From Hypericum androsaemum (taxonomy: Eukaryota > Streptophyta > Magnoliopsida > Malpighiales > Hypericaceae), in assembly GCA_963995505.1 (NCBI GenBank), contig OZ023184.1, positions 13,098,308 through 13,162,307 of the forward strand: DNA of 64,000 nucleotides, written 5' to 3'. The translations under genes were made by a program, and so were the position numbers. Each line of letters starts with the position of its first letter. The first letter of the stretch is position 1. Shown here piece by piece: positions 46,165 to 56,638 of the stretch. The notes beneath the pieces were generated by a model that was given only the letters and a program-made list of their open reading frames with translations, searched no databases and was not told where the DNA came from.

Positions 46165-46660
46165 TTCGAGGTTTAGGATTTGGGCATCATGGTATTTCAA
46201 TGAAAAATCCCTTGCCTGCAATCTGGTATTTGAGTTTGGGTTTGGCCAATTACTTGATTTCTTTGTTCCTATTGTTGCTCCTATGAAAAATCTCTTGCCT
46301 GCAATTTGGTATTTGAGTTTGGGTCTCTGGATTTGGTTGCTGGAGGAGGAGGAGGAGGAGGAGGAGGAAGAAGAGAGAGGAGGGGTATTTGAAAAATTAT
46401 AAAAAAAATAAGAAATTGAAATGATATTAAATTTGGCCCAAATAAATACTGCAAAGCGGGATAAAAAATTATGACGTGGCAGCCAACTCAGCTGCAAAAT
46501 GATCCCTTTTTTGGTTCGGAGCCAAATTTGGTTTGGGGAGCCATCTGAGTCTAAAATTGACACGAAGGTGCATACCACATGATTCAAAAGGTCATTTTTA
46601 AACTACAATATCACATCTCAAAAATTGTGAAACCACAGGTACTAAAATTGGAGTTTTCCC

Positions 46661-48122
46661 TTTCTTTTATCATGGTGTATAATATAATATTACTTCTCTC
46701 CATTTCTTCCTCTAGAAGCTAAAAATATAACTTCAAGGCTTTCATTGATCATGTATATGAACTAATTGATGTTTAGGGTTCAAATTTCTAGATCCACTAA
46801 CCCAAAACTTTAAAGTATTCTCGTAATAATCTTAACACGTTGTTGGAGTAAAAATTAATTTGCGAATTTGTATCGATCTTATCTCAGTAAAATAGTCGTA
46901 ACTTTCTGCTCAATTATCGGTTAACGCAATTCAAAAAATGCAGAAAGATAAGACAAAGATCTACACTTTCTATTTCATCTTTCTCCCTTCCCATTAGATC
47001 GCTCTTAGGATGACTACTCCAGACACGTCCCCAAATCTATTTCGACATTCTCACAAGTTTTGTGTTGCGTACTCTCAAATGTTTGGACGCCAGATTAGAA
47101 AGAATGAAAAATATTTGAATGATATTCTCTTTTTTTGCCTCAACAGGATTAGAAATGCCTTTCTTATAAACTAAATTATTCATTTTGAAGATTTTAAACT
47201 TTTCCTGTAATCAATCCCATATAAACCCCCTAAAGAACCCCTGTAATTAAAAGTTCATATACTTGTTAAATTAATATGGAGTGTGAAAATAGAAGACCGT
47301 AGAAAAGTACCTGAAGTTGAAATTAATTTTTTTTTACTTTGAGATAGTGATATCTAATGAGGATTGACTTACCTTCAAGTTACTTGATAGCACATGATCT
47401 CCCATCTATGTCTGTCATAGATTCTGCAGCGATTCTCTCCATGATTTTCTCCATGATGTATGTTTGCTGAGATTATTTTTATGATTGACCATATCATCTG
47501 TTGAGGAAGAATAATATATGTAATCTCTGTTGAGGAAGAATCAATGTGAATGCAACAAATCAGAGTATCAGAAGCGAGTTAATCTCTTCGTTCATCGTTG
47601 TCTACATACATTTGTTAATGTTAAAGTTTGTGCAAGTTTTGATCCGATAAAATTCGTTAGAAATGGCATATTAAGATTACAACGTAACGGTGAAATTATG
47701 TAGTTAAAGGTAAGTTAATCCGCATTAATACCGATATTTCTCTCTTTTAATTGCAACTAGAACTTTAGCTCTTCTTTTCTCACTTTGTCGGCCTTGAAAC
47801 TAGATGATTGGTCAAGTTCTGGCAGCCGTTGCCACAAACTCTGAACGAAAGATGCAAAAAGATTATTCGAAACTAAAAAATATACAAACTAGACAACAGA
47901 AAGTAAACGCAAAATTATATAAACAAACTATAATAAGATGCAGTTAATATAATATATTTAGGACACTATTGACTCTCTTTTCAACTCAGTAGCGTGTAAT
48001 GGCAGTCACATGTTAATAAATTAATATACGAATGCAGAAATCATAGTAATGGACAATACCGAAATAAATTCGAATCTCTGTGATCATCCTCTTCACACCC
48101 TTCCAGCCATCAAGGAAACGGA
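46661..48122. other. Upstream region of the third P450 gene
   Basis: AT-rich, no gene. From about 47930 it resembles the upstream region of the fourth P450 gene (53360-53600): both contain GATTCTCTTTTT/GACTCTCTTTTCAACTC, a GTCACAT block and the TATA element. Confidence 0.45.
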
Positions 48123-48130
48123 TTTAAATA
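48123..48130 (+). promoter_or_regulatory. TATA element of the third P450 gene
   Basis: TTTAAATA, 59 bp before the ATG at 48182; it aligns with TATAAATA of the fourth gene. Confidence 0.55.
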
Positions 48131-48181
48131 GTTCTTCCATAGGGAAATAATTAGTCTCTCTAGATCAGTATTTCCCAGAAA

Positions 48182-49795
48182 ATGACATATTTTCAAGGAT
48201 ACATTGTCCTGTTTCTCATAGGTCTAGTTTCAGTTCTGCTAGTTAGAGCAGTCCTTAGCAAAGGCAAGAGCAAAGGGCGTCTTCCGCCAAGTCCGATGAC
48301 CCTTCCGATCATCGGACATCTCCATCTCTTAGCTCCAATACCCCACCAAGCTCTTCACAAGCTTTCGATCCGTTACGGACCCTTGATTCGTGTTTTCCTT
48401 GGCTCCGTCCCTTGTGTCGTCGTTTCCTCCCCCGAGATGGCGAAGGAGGTTCTCAAGAAACACGACGCTTCTTTCTCCGATCGTCCACATTCAAAGGCGT
48501 TCGACTGCCTTACGTATGGATCCGCGGATATGTCATTTGCTCCGTATGGACCATACTGGAAGTTCATGAAGAAGATCTGCATTTCTGAACTTCTTGGAGG
48601 CAGGACACTGAGCCAGCTCCTTTCAGTGAGGCAAGAAGAGATAAGACAGTTCTTACAGTTGCTGCTAAACAAAGCCAATGCGAACGAAGCCGTTGACCTC
48701 GGAGGGCATCTCATAAGGCTAACCAATAATCTGGTATCTCGAATGGCAGTGAGTCAGAGGTGTTCGGATGAAGAACACGCGGCTAATGAGATCAAAGACA
48801 TGGTTCATCAAATCCATGAACTCTCCGGGAAGTTGAACTTATCGGATTTTATTTGGTTTTGCAAGAACTTGGATTTGCAGGGAATCGGCAAGAGAATGGA
48901 GGAAATGCACAAGAAGTTTGATACTATGATGGAGAGGATCCTGAAGGAACACGAAGACGCGAGGAAGCGCAATAGCGAAACAGACGAAGCAGATTCGAGG
49001 AAAGATCTACTCGATATTTTGATGGACATAGCAGAAGATGAGAAGGCAGAGATCAAGTTGACAAGAGAAAACATTAAGGCCTTCATTCTGGTAAACAAAA
49101 TGTTCAATTAACTTCTCATTGGTTATTTTGGAGCATATCTTGATAATGATCTGTGCATTATGCAGGACATATTTGTTGCTGGTACCGACACATCCGCGAT
49201 TACGATGGAATGGGCGATGGCAGAGCTAATCAACCACCCGGAAATAATGGAGAGAGCAAGAAAAGAGATTGATTCTGTTGTGAGAGACAAGAGATTAGTC
49301 CAAGAATCCGACATTGTCAACCTACCTTACCTCCAAGCCATAGTTAAGGAAACACTGAGGCTTCACCCCACAGGGCCAATAATAGTGAGGGAGTCAACCG
49401 AAGATTGTACCATCGATGGCTACGACATCCCAGCACGAACAAGGCTCTTCGTTAATGTGTGGGCTATTGGCAGGGACCCGAACCACTGGGAAAACCCGCT
49501 GGAGTTCAACCCGGAGAGATTTCTTGTAGGTGACGATAATGGAAGGAGCCAGATAGATGTGAGGGGCCAACATTATCATCTGCTACCATTTGGAAGTGGA
49601 AGGAGAGGATGCCCTGGAATCAACCTTGCACTACTACTCATTCCGACTACCCTCGCTTCCATGATCCAGTGCTTTGAGTGGAAGGTCAATGGAGAAGTTG
49701 ACATGGAAGAAGGACCCGGACTAACACTTCCGAGGCTTCGTCCTCTGATTTGTGTTCCTGTTGCGAAGCTCGATCCATTCCCGTCTTCATGTTGA
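48182..49795 (+). CDS. Cytochrome P450, CYP93 family (probably subfamily A)
   Basis: Exons 48182-49090 and 49166-49795 join in phase 0 (CTG|GTAAAC ... ATGCAG|GAC) to encode 512 residues. Motifs: anchor (about 5-24), [20 protein letters not shown] in the I-helix, KETLR, FNPERF and the heme loop [10 protein letters not shown]. The C-terminus is [16 protein letters not shown]93A-like. The intron is only 75 bp. It is the closest relative in the window of the gene at 53659, sharing most of its sequence and its promoter, so the two are a tandem duplicate pair. It is expected in the ER membrane, working with NADPH-P450 reductase on a flavonoid- or terpenoid-type substrate that cannot be named. All catalytic motifs are intact. 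Confidence 0.87.
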
Positions 49796-50442
49796 CTGAA
49801 GCCTTATTGTTTGGTGTTTCTGTTAGTACCGTTCTTGTTCAATAACTAAGGCCGAGATCATTGTCTTGTTAGAGATATTTCGGGGATTATGCTCTAGTTG
49901 GTTGTTATGCTAGCAGCTAGTAACCATGTTTTTCTTATTTTTTTCTCCTCCATTATTCTGCAGTAGTGGATGAGACTTTTAACTTGTTTGTTCTACATTT
50001 TACGGTTGCTGTAACCTGTAGTTGAATAATATGTACATCAGAAAAAATTCTCCAATACTTGCACATTTCTACATAAACTAGTTTTGTTGTTCATCCTGAA
50101 ATCCATCAAGCAGGAGATGGATAGGAGACTAACCTTCATGATTGACCAGTTAGAATTGAGGACAACATGTGTTTTCAGCCATGTATTCGTACCTTCGAAC
50201 CTCTGATTGCACTAACTTTGAATCTGGAACCATGTATTCAATTAAAAATTTTATATTTTCTGTGAGCTGTGCTGTGCTTGCTTTTTGTGTACAAGGAAAT
50301 CAAATAGGCACATGAATCATAAAGTAGTTGTATGTTTTCTATTTTAACGTTAAACTGGAGACTTGAGCTGGCTCATGTGGTAAAGGAATGAAGCCATAAA
50401 GGGAAATCCATCTTCACCAAGTTCAAACTCTCGCATAGGAAA
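49796..50442. other. Spacer after the third P450 gene
   Basis: Probable 3' UTR of the P450 gene, then AT-rich sequence without a gene. Confidence 0.4.
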
Positions 50443-50982
50443 ATCCATCTTCGTCTTTTGGTGATCCTGATTTCGAGGGCTCAAGAGTTACTAGCGAGAG
50501 ATTGGAAGATTGACATCCAGAATATCTAGAGCGATGGTAACCGGGTGGCAAACGTGCTTTCGAAGTACACCTTGGATATCTCTTTTGATTATATTGTATT
50601 TGTTGTATGGATGTGTATTTAGACGATTTGCGCGGATTATCCTTCCTCGATGTACTCGTAGGATTTATGGGGATTTGTGGTCCCGACATCGTAGAATCAA
50701 GTTCAACGGTATCAACGTCAAGGAGAATTTTTATCTTGCCGAGGTGCTCTTTCCATCCCGTAAGTTTTTTCCACTGGATTTTACTGCGAGAGAATTTTTG
50801 AGATTTGGTGGTCGCAACTTCGAAAGAGGGAATCCTGCGCCAAGTAGTAGTCATCACAATGATGAGCTACTTCGACCTTTACGATGTCGGGTAGCGGGTC
50901 GAACACTATTTAGGATGTAATTAATTTTCTTGTTTATTTATATATAGGAGATCCACCCTTCATTTCCAAAAAAAAATTGCAT
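50443..50982 (+). mobile_element. 5'-truncated LINE with RNase H-like remnant
   Basis: Around 50485-50600 the plus strand reads LLARDWKIDIQNI-stop-SDGNRVANVLSKYTLDISF, the C-terminal end of the RNase H-like domain of plant LINE or related polyproteins, with one stop. The copy ends in TTTCC plus nine A (50968-50981). GCATAGGAGAAAA after the tail resembles GCATAGGAAAA at about 50432-50442, a probable target duplication. Confidence 0.5.
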
Positions 50983-51520
50983 AGGAGAAAAAACAAAAGT
51001 TTGTTAAGAATATCATTTTGTTCGTTGTAATTATGATGAATTTGTTTATAAAGTAAAAATTTTATCTACGCATTATCTCGTCCGGGTTACTCGAATTGAA
51101 TACCATTATATCGTGATTTAAAAATGTCTGATCGAATAATGTATGTTTCTCTAGTTGATATCCAACTATTTGAATAAGTTATTTGGAAAAAATATCTTAA
51201 GTAACACTAAGTTAAAATTGAAAAATATTTCAAAAATTTTTTAGAAGTATTATGATAGATGGAGAGAAGTTTTTCCTTCTTTCTATTTTTTCAACAAAAT
51301 TAAAACCATATTTTTTCTGATTATATTTGGAATATTTTTGTCAAAAAAATTATTCAAATAGTAAAATGTTAATAAAAAAAGTCACCATCATTCGTTCAAA
51401 CATTTTAAACTAGCAAATCAATCAAACCAAATTATATTCAAATTTACCTTTTTTGCTGGAACTCCAGTAGTTCCTGGAAATGAAATGCAAGGCATGTACG
51501 ACACTTGACACAGAGTTATC
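50983..51520. other. AT-rich spacer
   Basis: No feature recognised. TTATC immediately before 51521 could be the 5-bp target duplication of the Copia element. Confidence 0.35.
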
Positions 51521-51907
51521 TGTTGAGAAGTGTCGAGAAAAAACAATGGTGAAAAAGTAAAGCGGAGATAGCGAACACTAGCCCCTTAATGAACGCTAGG
51601 AGGGTATCTAGAATGAGTGAATTTCGGGGACCTAGCGACCGCTAGGTGGCGCTAACAGCCGTTTCCTGATTTGCTCGGACTTTTGTTTTAGACTCCTATG
51701 ATGATCTAGATAGATTTCTTGTACTCCAAGGGTTCGTCTATTATATAAGGACGTGTTATCCAAGGGTTTTGTAAGGCTTTGTCACTCGTATCCATCAATA
51801 AAAGTTATCATTTCTCCCAGTGGATGTAGGCATTAGGCCAAATCCCGTAATCTCTTGTGTCAGTTTTCTTTGCGTATTTTATTTTCTTGGTTGCTGAATT
51901 CCTAACA
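51521..51907 (+). mobile_element. 5' LTR of a decayed Copia element
   Basis: 387 bp from TGTTGAGAAG to CCTAACA. TATA word TTATATAAGG at 51741-51750 and polyadenylation-type AATAAAAG near 51800. The primer-binding site TAGTATCAGAGCT follows at 51910-51922, one base off the consensus TGGTATCAGAGC. Confidence 0.8.
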
Positions 51908-51933
51908 AGTAGTATCAGAGCTCAGGTTAGAGG

Positions 51934-53000
51934 ATGACGGACGGTGCAAAGTTTGCTCTTGTGAAGTTCGATGGTTCTTCGAATTTTGGGTTATGGCAAA
52001 GGCGTGTCAAGGATCTCCTCATGCAACAAAGGATGGTCATCGCGTTCTCGGAGAAGAAATCCGAGAAGATGGAAGACCAAGAGTGGAAGGAGATGGGGGC
52101 CAAGGCGGTGGCGACAATTTGCTTGTGCTTGGCGGAAGATATGATGTATCACATCATGGATGCTGAGTCACCACCTGAGGTATGGAAGAAATTAGAGGCA
52201 AGGTATATGTCTAAGTCTTTGTCGAACAATCTTTATCTCAAGCAAAGATTGTACTGGCTCAAGATGAAGGAGGGCTCAGATTTGAGCTAACACATTTNNN
52301 NNNNNNNNNNNNNNNNNNNNNNNNNNNNNNNNNNNNNNNNNNNNNNNNNNNNNNNNNNNNNNNNNNNNNNNNNNNNNNNNNNNNNNNNNNNNNNNNNNNN
52401 NNNNNNNNNNNNNNNNNNNNNNNNNNNNNNNNNNNNNNNNNNNNNNNNNNNNNNNNNNNNNNNNNNNNNNNNNNNNNNNNNNNNNNNNNNNNNNNNNTCG
52501 AGTGTGAAAAAAAGGACATGTGAAGAAGGATTGTCCAAGAAGAACTCGGGATCGTGAAGAAAAAATGTCTAGTTTCGTGAATGTGGCATTTTATTCGGAC
52601 GGGTCGGATGGTGATTGTCTTTCTGTTTTGTCAGGTCCAAAGCACTCTGATTCCTGGATTTTGAATAGCGCTTGTTCCTTTCACATGACGCCCAAGAGAG
52701 GGTGGTTCAACACCTACAAATTTGTTGATTCAGGTATGGTGACAATGAGTGATGGTTCCACTTGTAGAGTCACTGGCATAGGTGATATCTAGATCAAGAT
52801 GTGGGATGGTGTCGTGGTGAAGTTATGTGAGGTCAGACATGTTTTGGAGTTGGAGAGGAATTTGATCTCATTAGAAGCCTTGTATTGTAGCAAGTATGGC
52901 TAAAAGGTTGTAGGCGGGCTAATTGAGGTGGAAAAGGATGCTATGGTAGTGATGAAAGGTAAAAGAGATGCAAGGAATTTTAAATTTTAAGGAGGTCTAA
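51934..53000 (+). pseudogene. Copia gag and protease remnant, interrupted
   Basis: From ATG 51934 a gag frame reads FALVKFDGSSNFGLWQRRVKD ... IMDAESPPEVWKKLEARY and stops at TAA 52288-52290, just before a 200-base assembly gap. After the gap comes a zinc-knuckle end (KGHVKKDCPRR) whose upstream codons are one base out of frame, then the start of the protease (DSWILNSACSFHMTP, where LDSACS/LDSGAS is usual) and a stop at 52792. A degenerate piece continues to about 53000. Integrase and reverse transcriptase are absent, as is a 3' LTR. The element cannot move on its own. Confidence 0.75.
52298..52497. other. Assembly gap, 200 N
   Basis: A run of exactly 200 N inside the Copia gag remnant; its real length is unknown. 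Confidence 0.99.
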
Positions 53001-53600
53001 GACATAGATAACAAGCTATGATTGTTTCGTGGAGGCATGATTGGCAAGGAGCCATGGTTGTCTTGGAGAAATTTTGTTAGCTGGACCCCACTATGATTGT
53101 CTAAAGGAACGTCGACGTCAAAGGTGTTGGATAGGTTTAGCACTGGACATGCAAAGCCATACGGGCGAATCGGGTATCTCACTCAAGGCCGAATGGTAGA
53201 GTTCGAGGCATATCGAACAGTTTCCCCTTGGTGGCTGCTCGCTGCAAACTCCAACTGCGAGGGCTAAACAATAATCCAATGAAAGATACAACAAGACAAC
53301 AGAAGCCGCACAAGAACACCAGCATTCAAACAAGTTGGGGAGCAACTAAAGCATAGAGTAAAATGCAGTTAACGTCATATGCTTGGCACCTTATTGATTC
53401 TCTTTTTAACTCGATGGCTGTCACGTCACATACATGTCTATGGTTTGATATGTAGAGAAAAAATATGAAATTTCTACGTAAACGACCGCGAGAATCTTAT
53501 AATCATGTAAGATTGATAGGAAGATGCAGACAGCATATTAACTTTGTATTAGTCGAGCATCCAATGAAGATAAATGGTGTATTTATATCAAGGAAGATGA

Positions 53601-53608
53601 TATAAATA
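53601..53608 (+). promoter_or_regulatory. TATA box of the fourth P450 gene
   Basis: TATAAATA, 58 bp before the ATG at 53659, aligned with the TATA element of the sister gene at 48123. Confidence 0.65.
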
Positions 53609-53658
53609 GCTCTCCTGAAGCGAAATCATTAGTCTCATTCGATCAGTGCTAACCCGAA

Positions 53659-55411
53659 ATGGCAGATTTCCAAGGCTGCATTATCCTGTTTGTAATATGG
53701 CTAGTTTCGATCCAACTAGTTAGAGCGATCCTGAGCAAAGGCAGGAGGAAAGGTCGTCTTCCGCCAAGTCCAATGGCTCTTCCGATCATCGGACATCTCC
53801 ATCTCCTAGCCCCATTACCCCACCAAGCTCTTCACAAGCTTTCAATCCGTTATGGACCCTTGATTCATATTTATCTCGGCTCTGTCCCTTGTGTCGTTGC
53901 TTCCTCCCCGGAGATGGCGAAGGAGTTCCTCAAGAACCACGAAGTTTGTTTCTCTAATCGTCCAAACTCTAAGGCGGTTGACTACCTTTCGTATGGATCC
54001 GCGGATTTTTCATTCGCTCCTTATGGACCATATTGGAAGTTCATGAAGAAAATCTGCATGTCTGAACTTCTTGGAGGCAGGACTCTAGACCAGCTCCTTT
54101 CAGTGAGGCAAGAAGAGAGAAAGCATCTCTTACAGTTCTTGCTGAAGAAAGCCGAAGCGAATGAGGCAATTGATCTAGGAGGGCAGCTCATAAGGGTGAC
54201 CAACAATGCGGTATCTCGAATGACAATGAGTCAGAGATGTTCGGAAAAAGAAGACGAGGCTGATGAGATCAAAAACTTGGTTCACGAAATCGCTGAGCTC
54301 ATCGGGAAGTTTAACGTATCAGATTTTATTTGGTTTTGCAAGAACTTGGATTTGCAGGGATTCGGGAAGAGACTGGAGGCAGTGCACAAGAAGTTTGATA
54401 CCATGATAGAAAGAATCCTAAAGCAACACGAAGATGCGAGGAAGAGAAAGAGCGAAACCGGTGAAGCAGATTCCCCGAAAGATCTGCTTGACATTTTGAT
54501 GGATATAGCAGAAGATGAGAAGGCAGAGATCAAGCTGACCAGAGAAAACATCAAGGCCTTCAGCCTGGTAATGAAAACCTGCATACATGCACATCAAAAC
54601 ATTCAAATACATTATCTTTTAGCCTAACCCGGTACGAAACAGAATCATGTAAATAAGAGATTAATCTTGTTCAGCAGAATGTTCAGTTAACTCTGTATTA
54701 GTTATTGTGGTGGTGTTAATTCTAGAACATGATTCTGATCTGTGCATTTTGCAGGACATGTTTGCAGCTGGTACTGATACGTCTGCGATTACGACCGAAT
54801 GGGCTATAGCGGAGCTAATCAACCATCCGGAAATAATGGAGAAAGCGAGAAAAGAGATTGCTTCTGTTGTGGGAAACAGCAGATTAGTCGAGGAATCGGA
54901 CATTGGTAACCTACCCTACCTCCAAGCCATAGTCAAGGAAACGCTGAGACTTCATCCCACAGGACCAATGATTGCGAGGGAGTCAACCGAAGATTGTACC
55001 ATAAATGGCTACGACATCCCAGCACGAACAAGGCTCTTCGTTAATGTGTGGGCCATTGGTAGGGACCCGAACCACTGGGAAAAGCCGCTCGAGTTCAACC
55101 CAGAGAGGTTCCTTAAAGGGGAGGAGAATGGAAGAAGCCAGACAGATGTGAGGGGCCAGCATTTTCATCTGCTACCATTTGGAAGTGGAAGGAGAGGCTG
55201 CCCTGCAACCTCCCTTGCACTACAACTCATTCAGAGTACCCTTGGTTCCATGATTCAGTGCTTTGAGTGGAGGGTCATTGGAGCTAGTGGTGAAGTTGAC
55301 ATGGAAGAAGGACCTGGACTTGCCCTTCCAAGGCTTCATCCTCTGATTTGTGTTCCTGTAGTGAGGCTCGATCCATTCCCGTCGTCATCATCATCAATGA
55401 GCAGCCAATGA
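53659..55411 (+). CDS. Cytochrome P450, CYP93 family, altered heme-loop glycine
   Basis: Exons 53659-54567 and 54755-55411 join in phase 0 (CTG|GTAATG ... TTGCAG|GAC) to give 521 residues. Anchor (about 5-24), [31 protein letters not shown] and a heme loop [12 protein letters not shown]. The heme-ligand Cys is residue 452, but the conserved Gly two positions later is Ala (residue 454, GCA at 55205-55207); the sister gene at 48182 has CPG here. In P450s this Gly packs against the heme, and Ala is tolerated in some family members, so activity is likely but not certain. The C-terminus is [16 protein letters not shown] then a Ser-rich tail. The decayed Copia element ends about 600 bp upstream, outside the part of the promoter shared with the sister gene. 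Confidence 0.87.
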
Positions 55412-56638
55412 TCACAGTAGCATCAAATCAACAAACCGACTTCAATTCTGTCCAAAATGCGTTGTATCTTAGTTAATGACGCGTTTATGAATCTCTCATA
55501 AAGCTATACAAATATCACTAGATTTGTTCCACGAAAAATATTCGAAATGTGTTAAAATTTTCATATCCAACCCAAAACCTCAAGGCAATGAATTGATGGA
55601 TTTTTCGAGAGCTAAATATACAAGAAAAGAACCCCGACCGAGAGCTAAATTTTCGAGCTATTGAAGGAAAAGTAAAAACATAAGTGAAGTTGCTATTTCG
55701 TAATAATTGCTGACTTTTGAAGTCAAAGGACCTGTTGAACTTTGTCCAGGAACTTTCAGATGAATTGTACAACTTCCTCTGTGATTATAGAATCAGAATC
55801 TAGATCAGAGCATTCTAGGGTTACCAAGTGCCCAAGTGCACTTCTGATTGCATTATTTTGAAGAATCGTATGAGCACTACGAAATTGAGGGATTATCTTT
55901 ACCATGATAGATAATAGAGTGGAGCTCCATCATCTCCTTTTTCGAAAGAAAAGTTGGTTGATAAATAAATAAAAAAATCAATTACTTTGTGAAATTTATT
56001 TGCAAATCTACTTTTTATCTTTGGTTGTTTGAAAAAGTGAGAAATTCATTCCAAATTCAATGACCAAAAACGATACATCTATATGTGAATTTATAATATT
56101 TTTTTGAAGGGTGATAGATTAAGAATTCAATTAGAATATTTTGATACCACTTATTGGCCGAATATCTCTACATTATCTTATCCTAACAAATATTTAATAC
56201 TAATAATTAATCCAGAACCGAACGCTTGTAGCGTGAATTGGTGGCAGGCTACTAATTTCCTTCTGCAAATCCATCAGAATTGCTCTTGCTTTCGGACGAC
56301 AGGTCAGTGGCCGCGTCAAAAATTTCTTACTCCCACGTGGCAAGTCGAGTCACATCTTCCCCTCATCGATACAAATTATATATAACTCAGCGCTGAAGAT
56401 TTTAACCGCGGTTAAATGCTCTCAACCTAACCACGGTAATTAGTCCGGTCCCCAACGGCCTTGATATATCGGGAGGGAAACCGCCTCCTCTTGGCGCCTA
56501 TAAATGCACAAACACACATTTCTCGCTTCTCCTACTCTCTCTCCACAATTCAAAATTTTCAAATTTCCGAATCTCCCTCTCAGCTCTCTCCCTCCTCGAC
56601 TTCTCTCCTCCTCCTCGCTCGAGACAGTTCTTTGAATC
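55412..56638. other. Spacer between the fourth P450 gene and the ASY1-like gene
   Basis: No gene seen to about 56400. From about 56455 the sequence becomes pyrimidine-rich (CTCTCTCC...), consistent with the promoter and 5' UTR of the ASY1-like gene; GCCTATAAATG at 56497-56507 is a good TATA box. Confidence 0.5.

Larger units (their letters stand above)
45369..46660. mobile_element. Mutator-like element 3 with perfect 9-bp target duplication, Pack-MULE
   Basis: The TIRs start GGGAAAACTCCCAATTTTAG at 45369 and end with the complementary sequence at 46660, pairing over roughly 230 bp with mismatches. TTTCTTTTA flanks both sides (45360-45368 and 46661-46669). The terminal GGGAAAA(C/G)TCC is shared with element 2, so they belong to one family. 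The interior carries a PRA1-like gene fragment (45940-46090, minus) and a micro-insertion at 46127-46164. No transposase. Confidence 0.9.

Noticed and set aside
50510..50920. 136-codon plus-strand frame downstream of the third P450 gene
   Set aside because: The recognisable protein similarity (LINE RNase H end) lies in a different frame with a stop; this frame is incidental.
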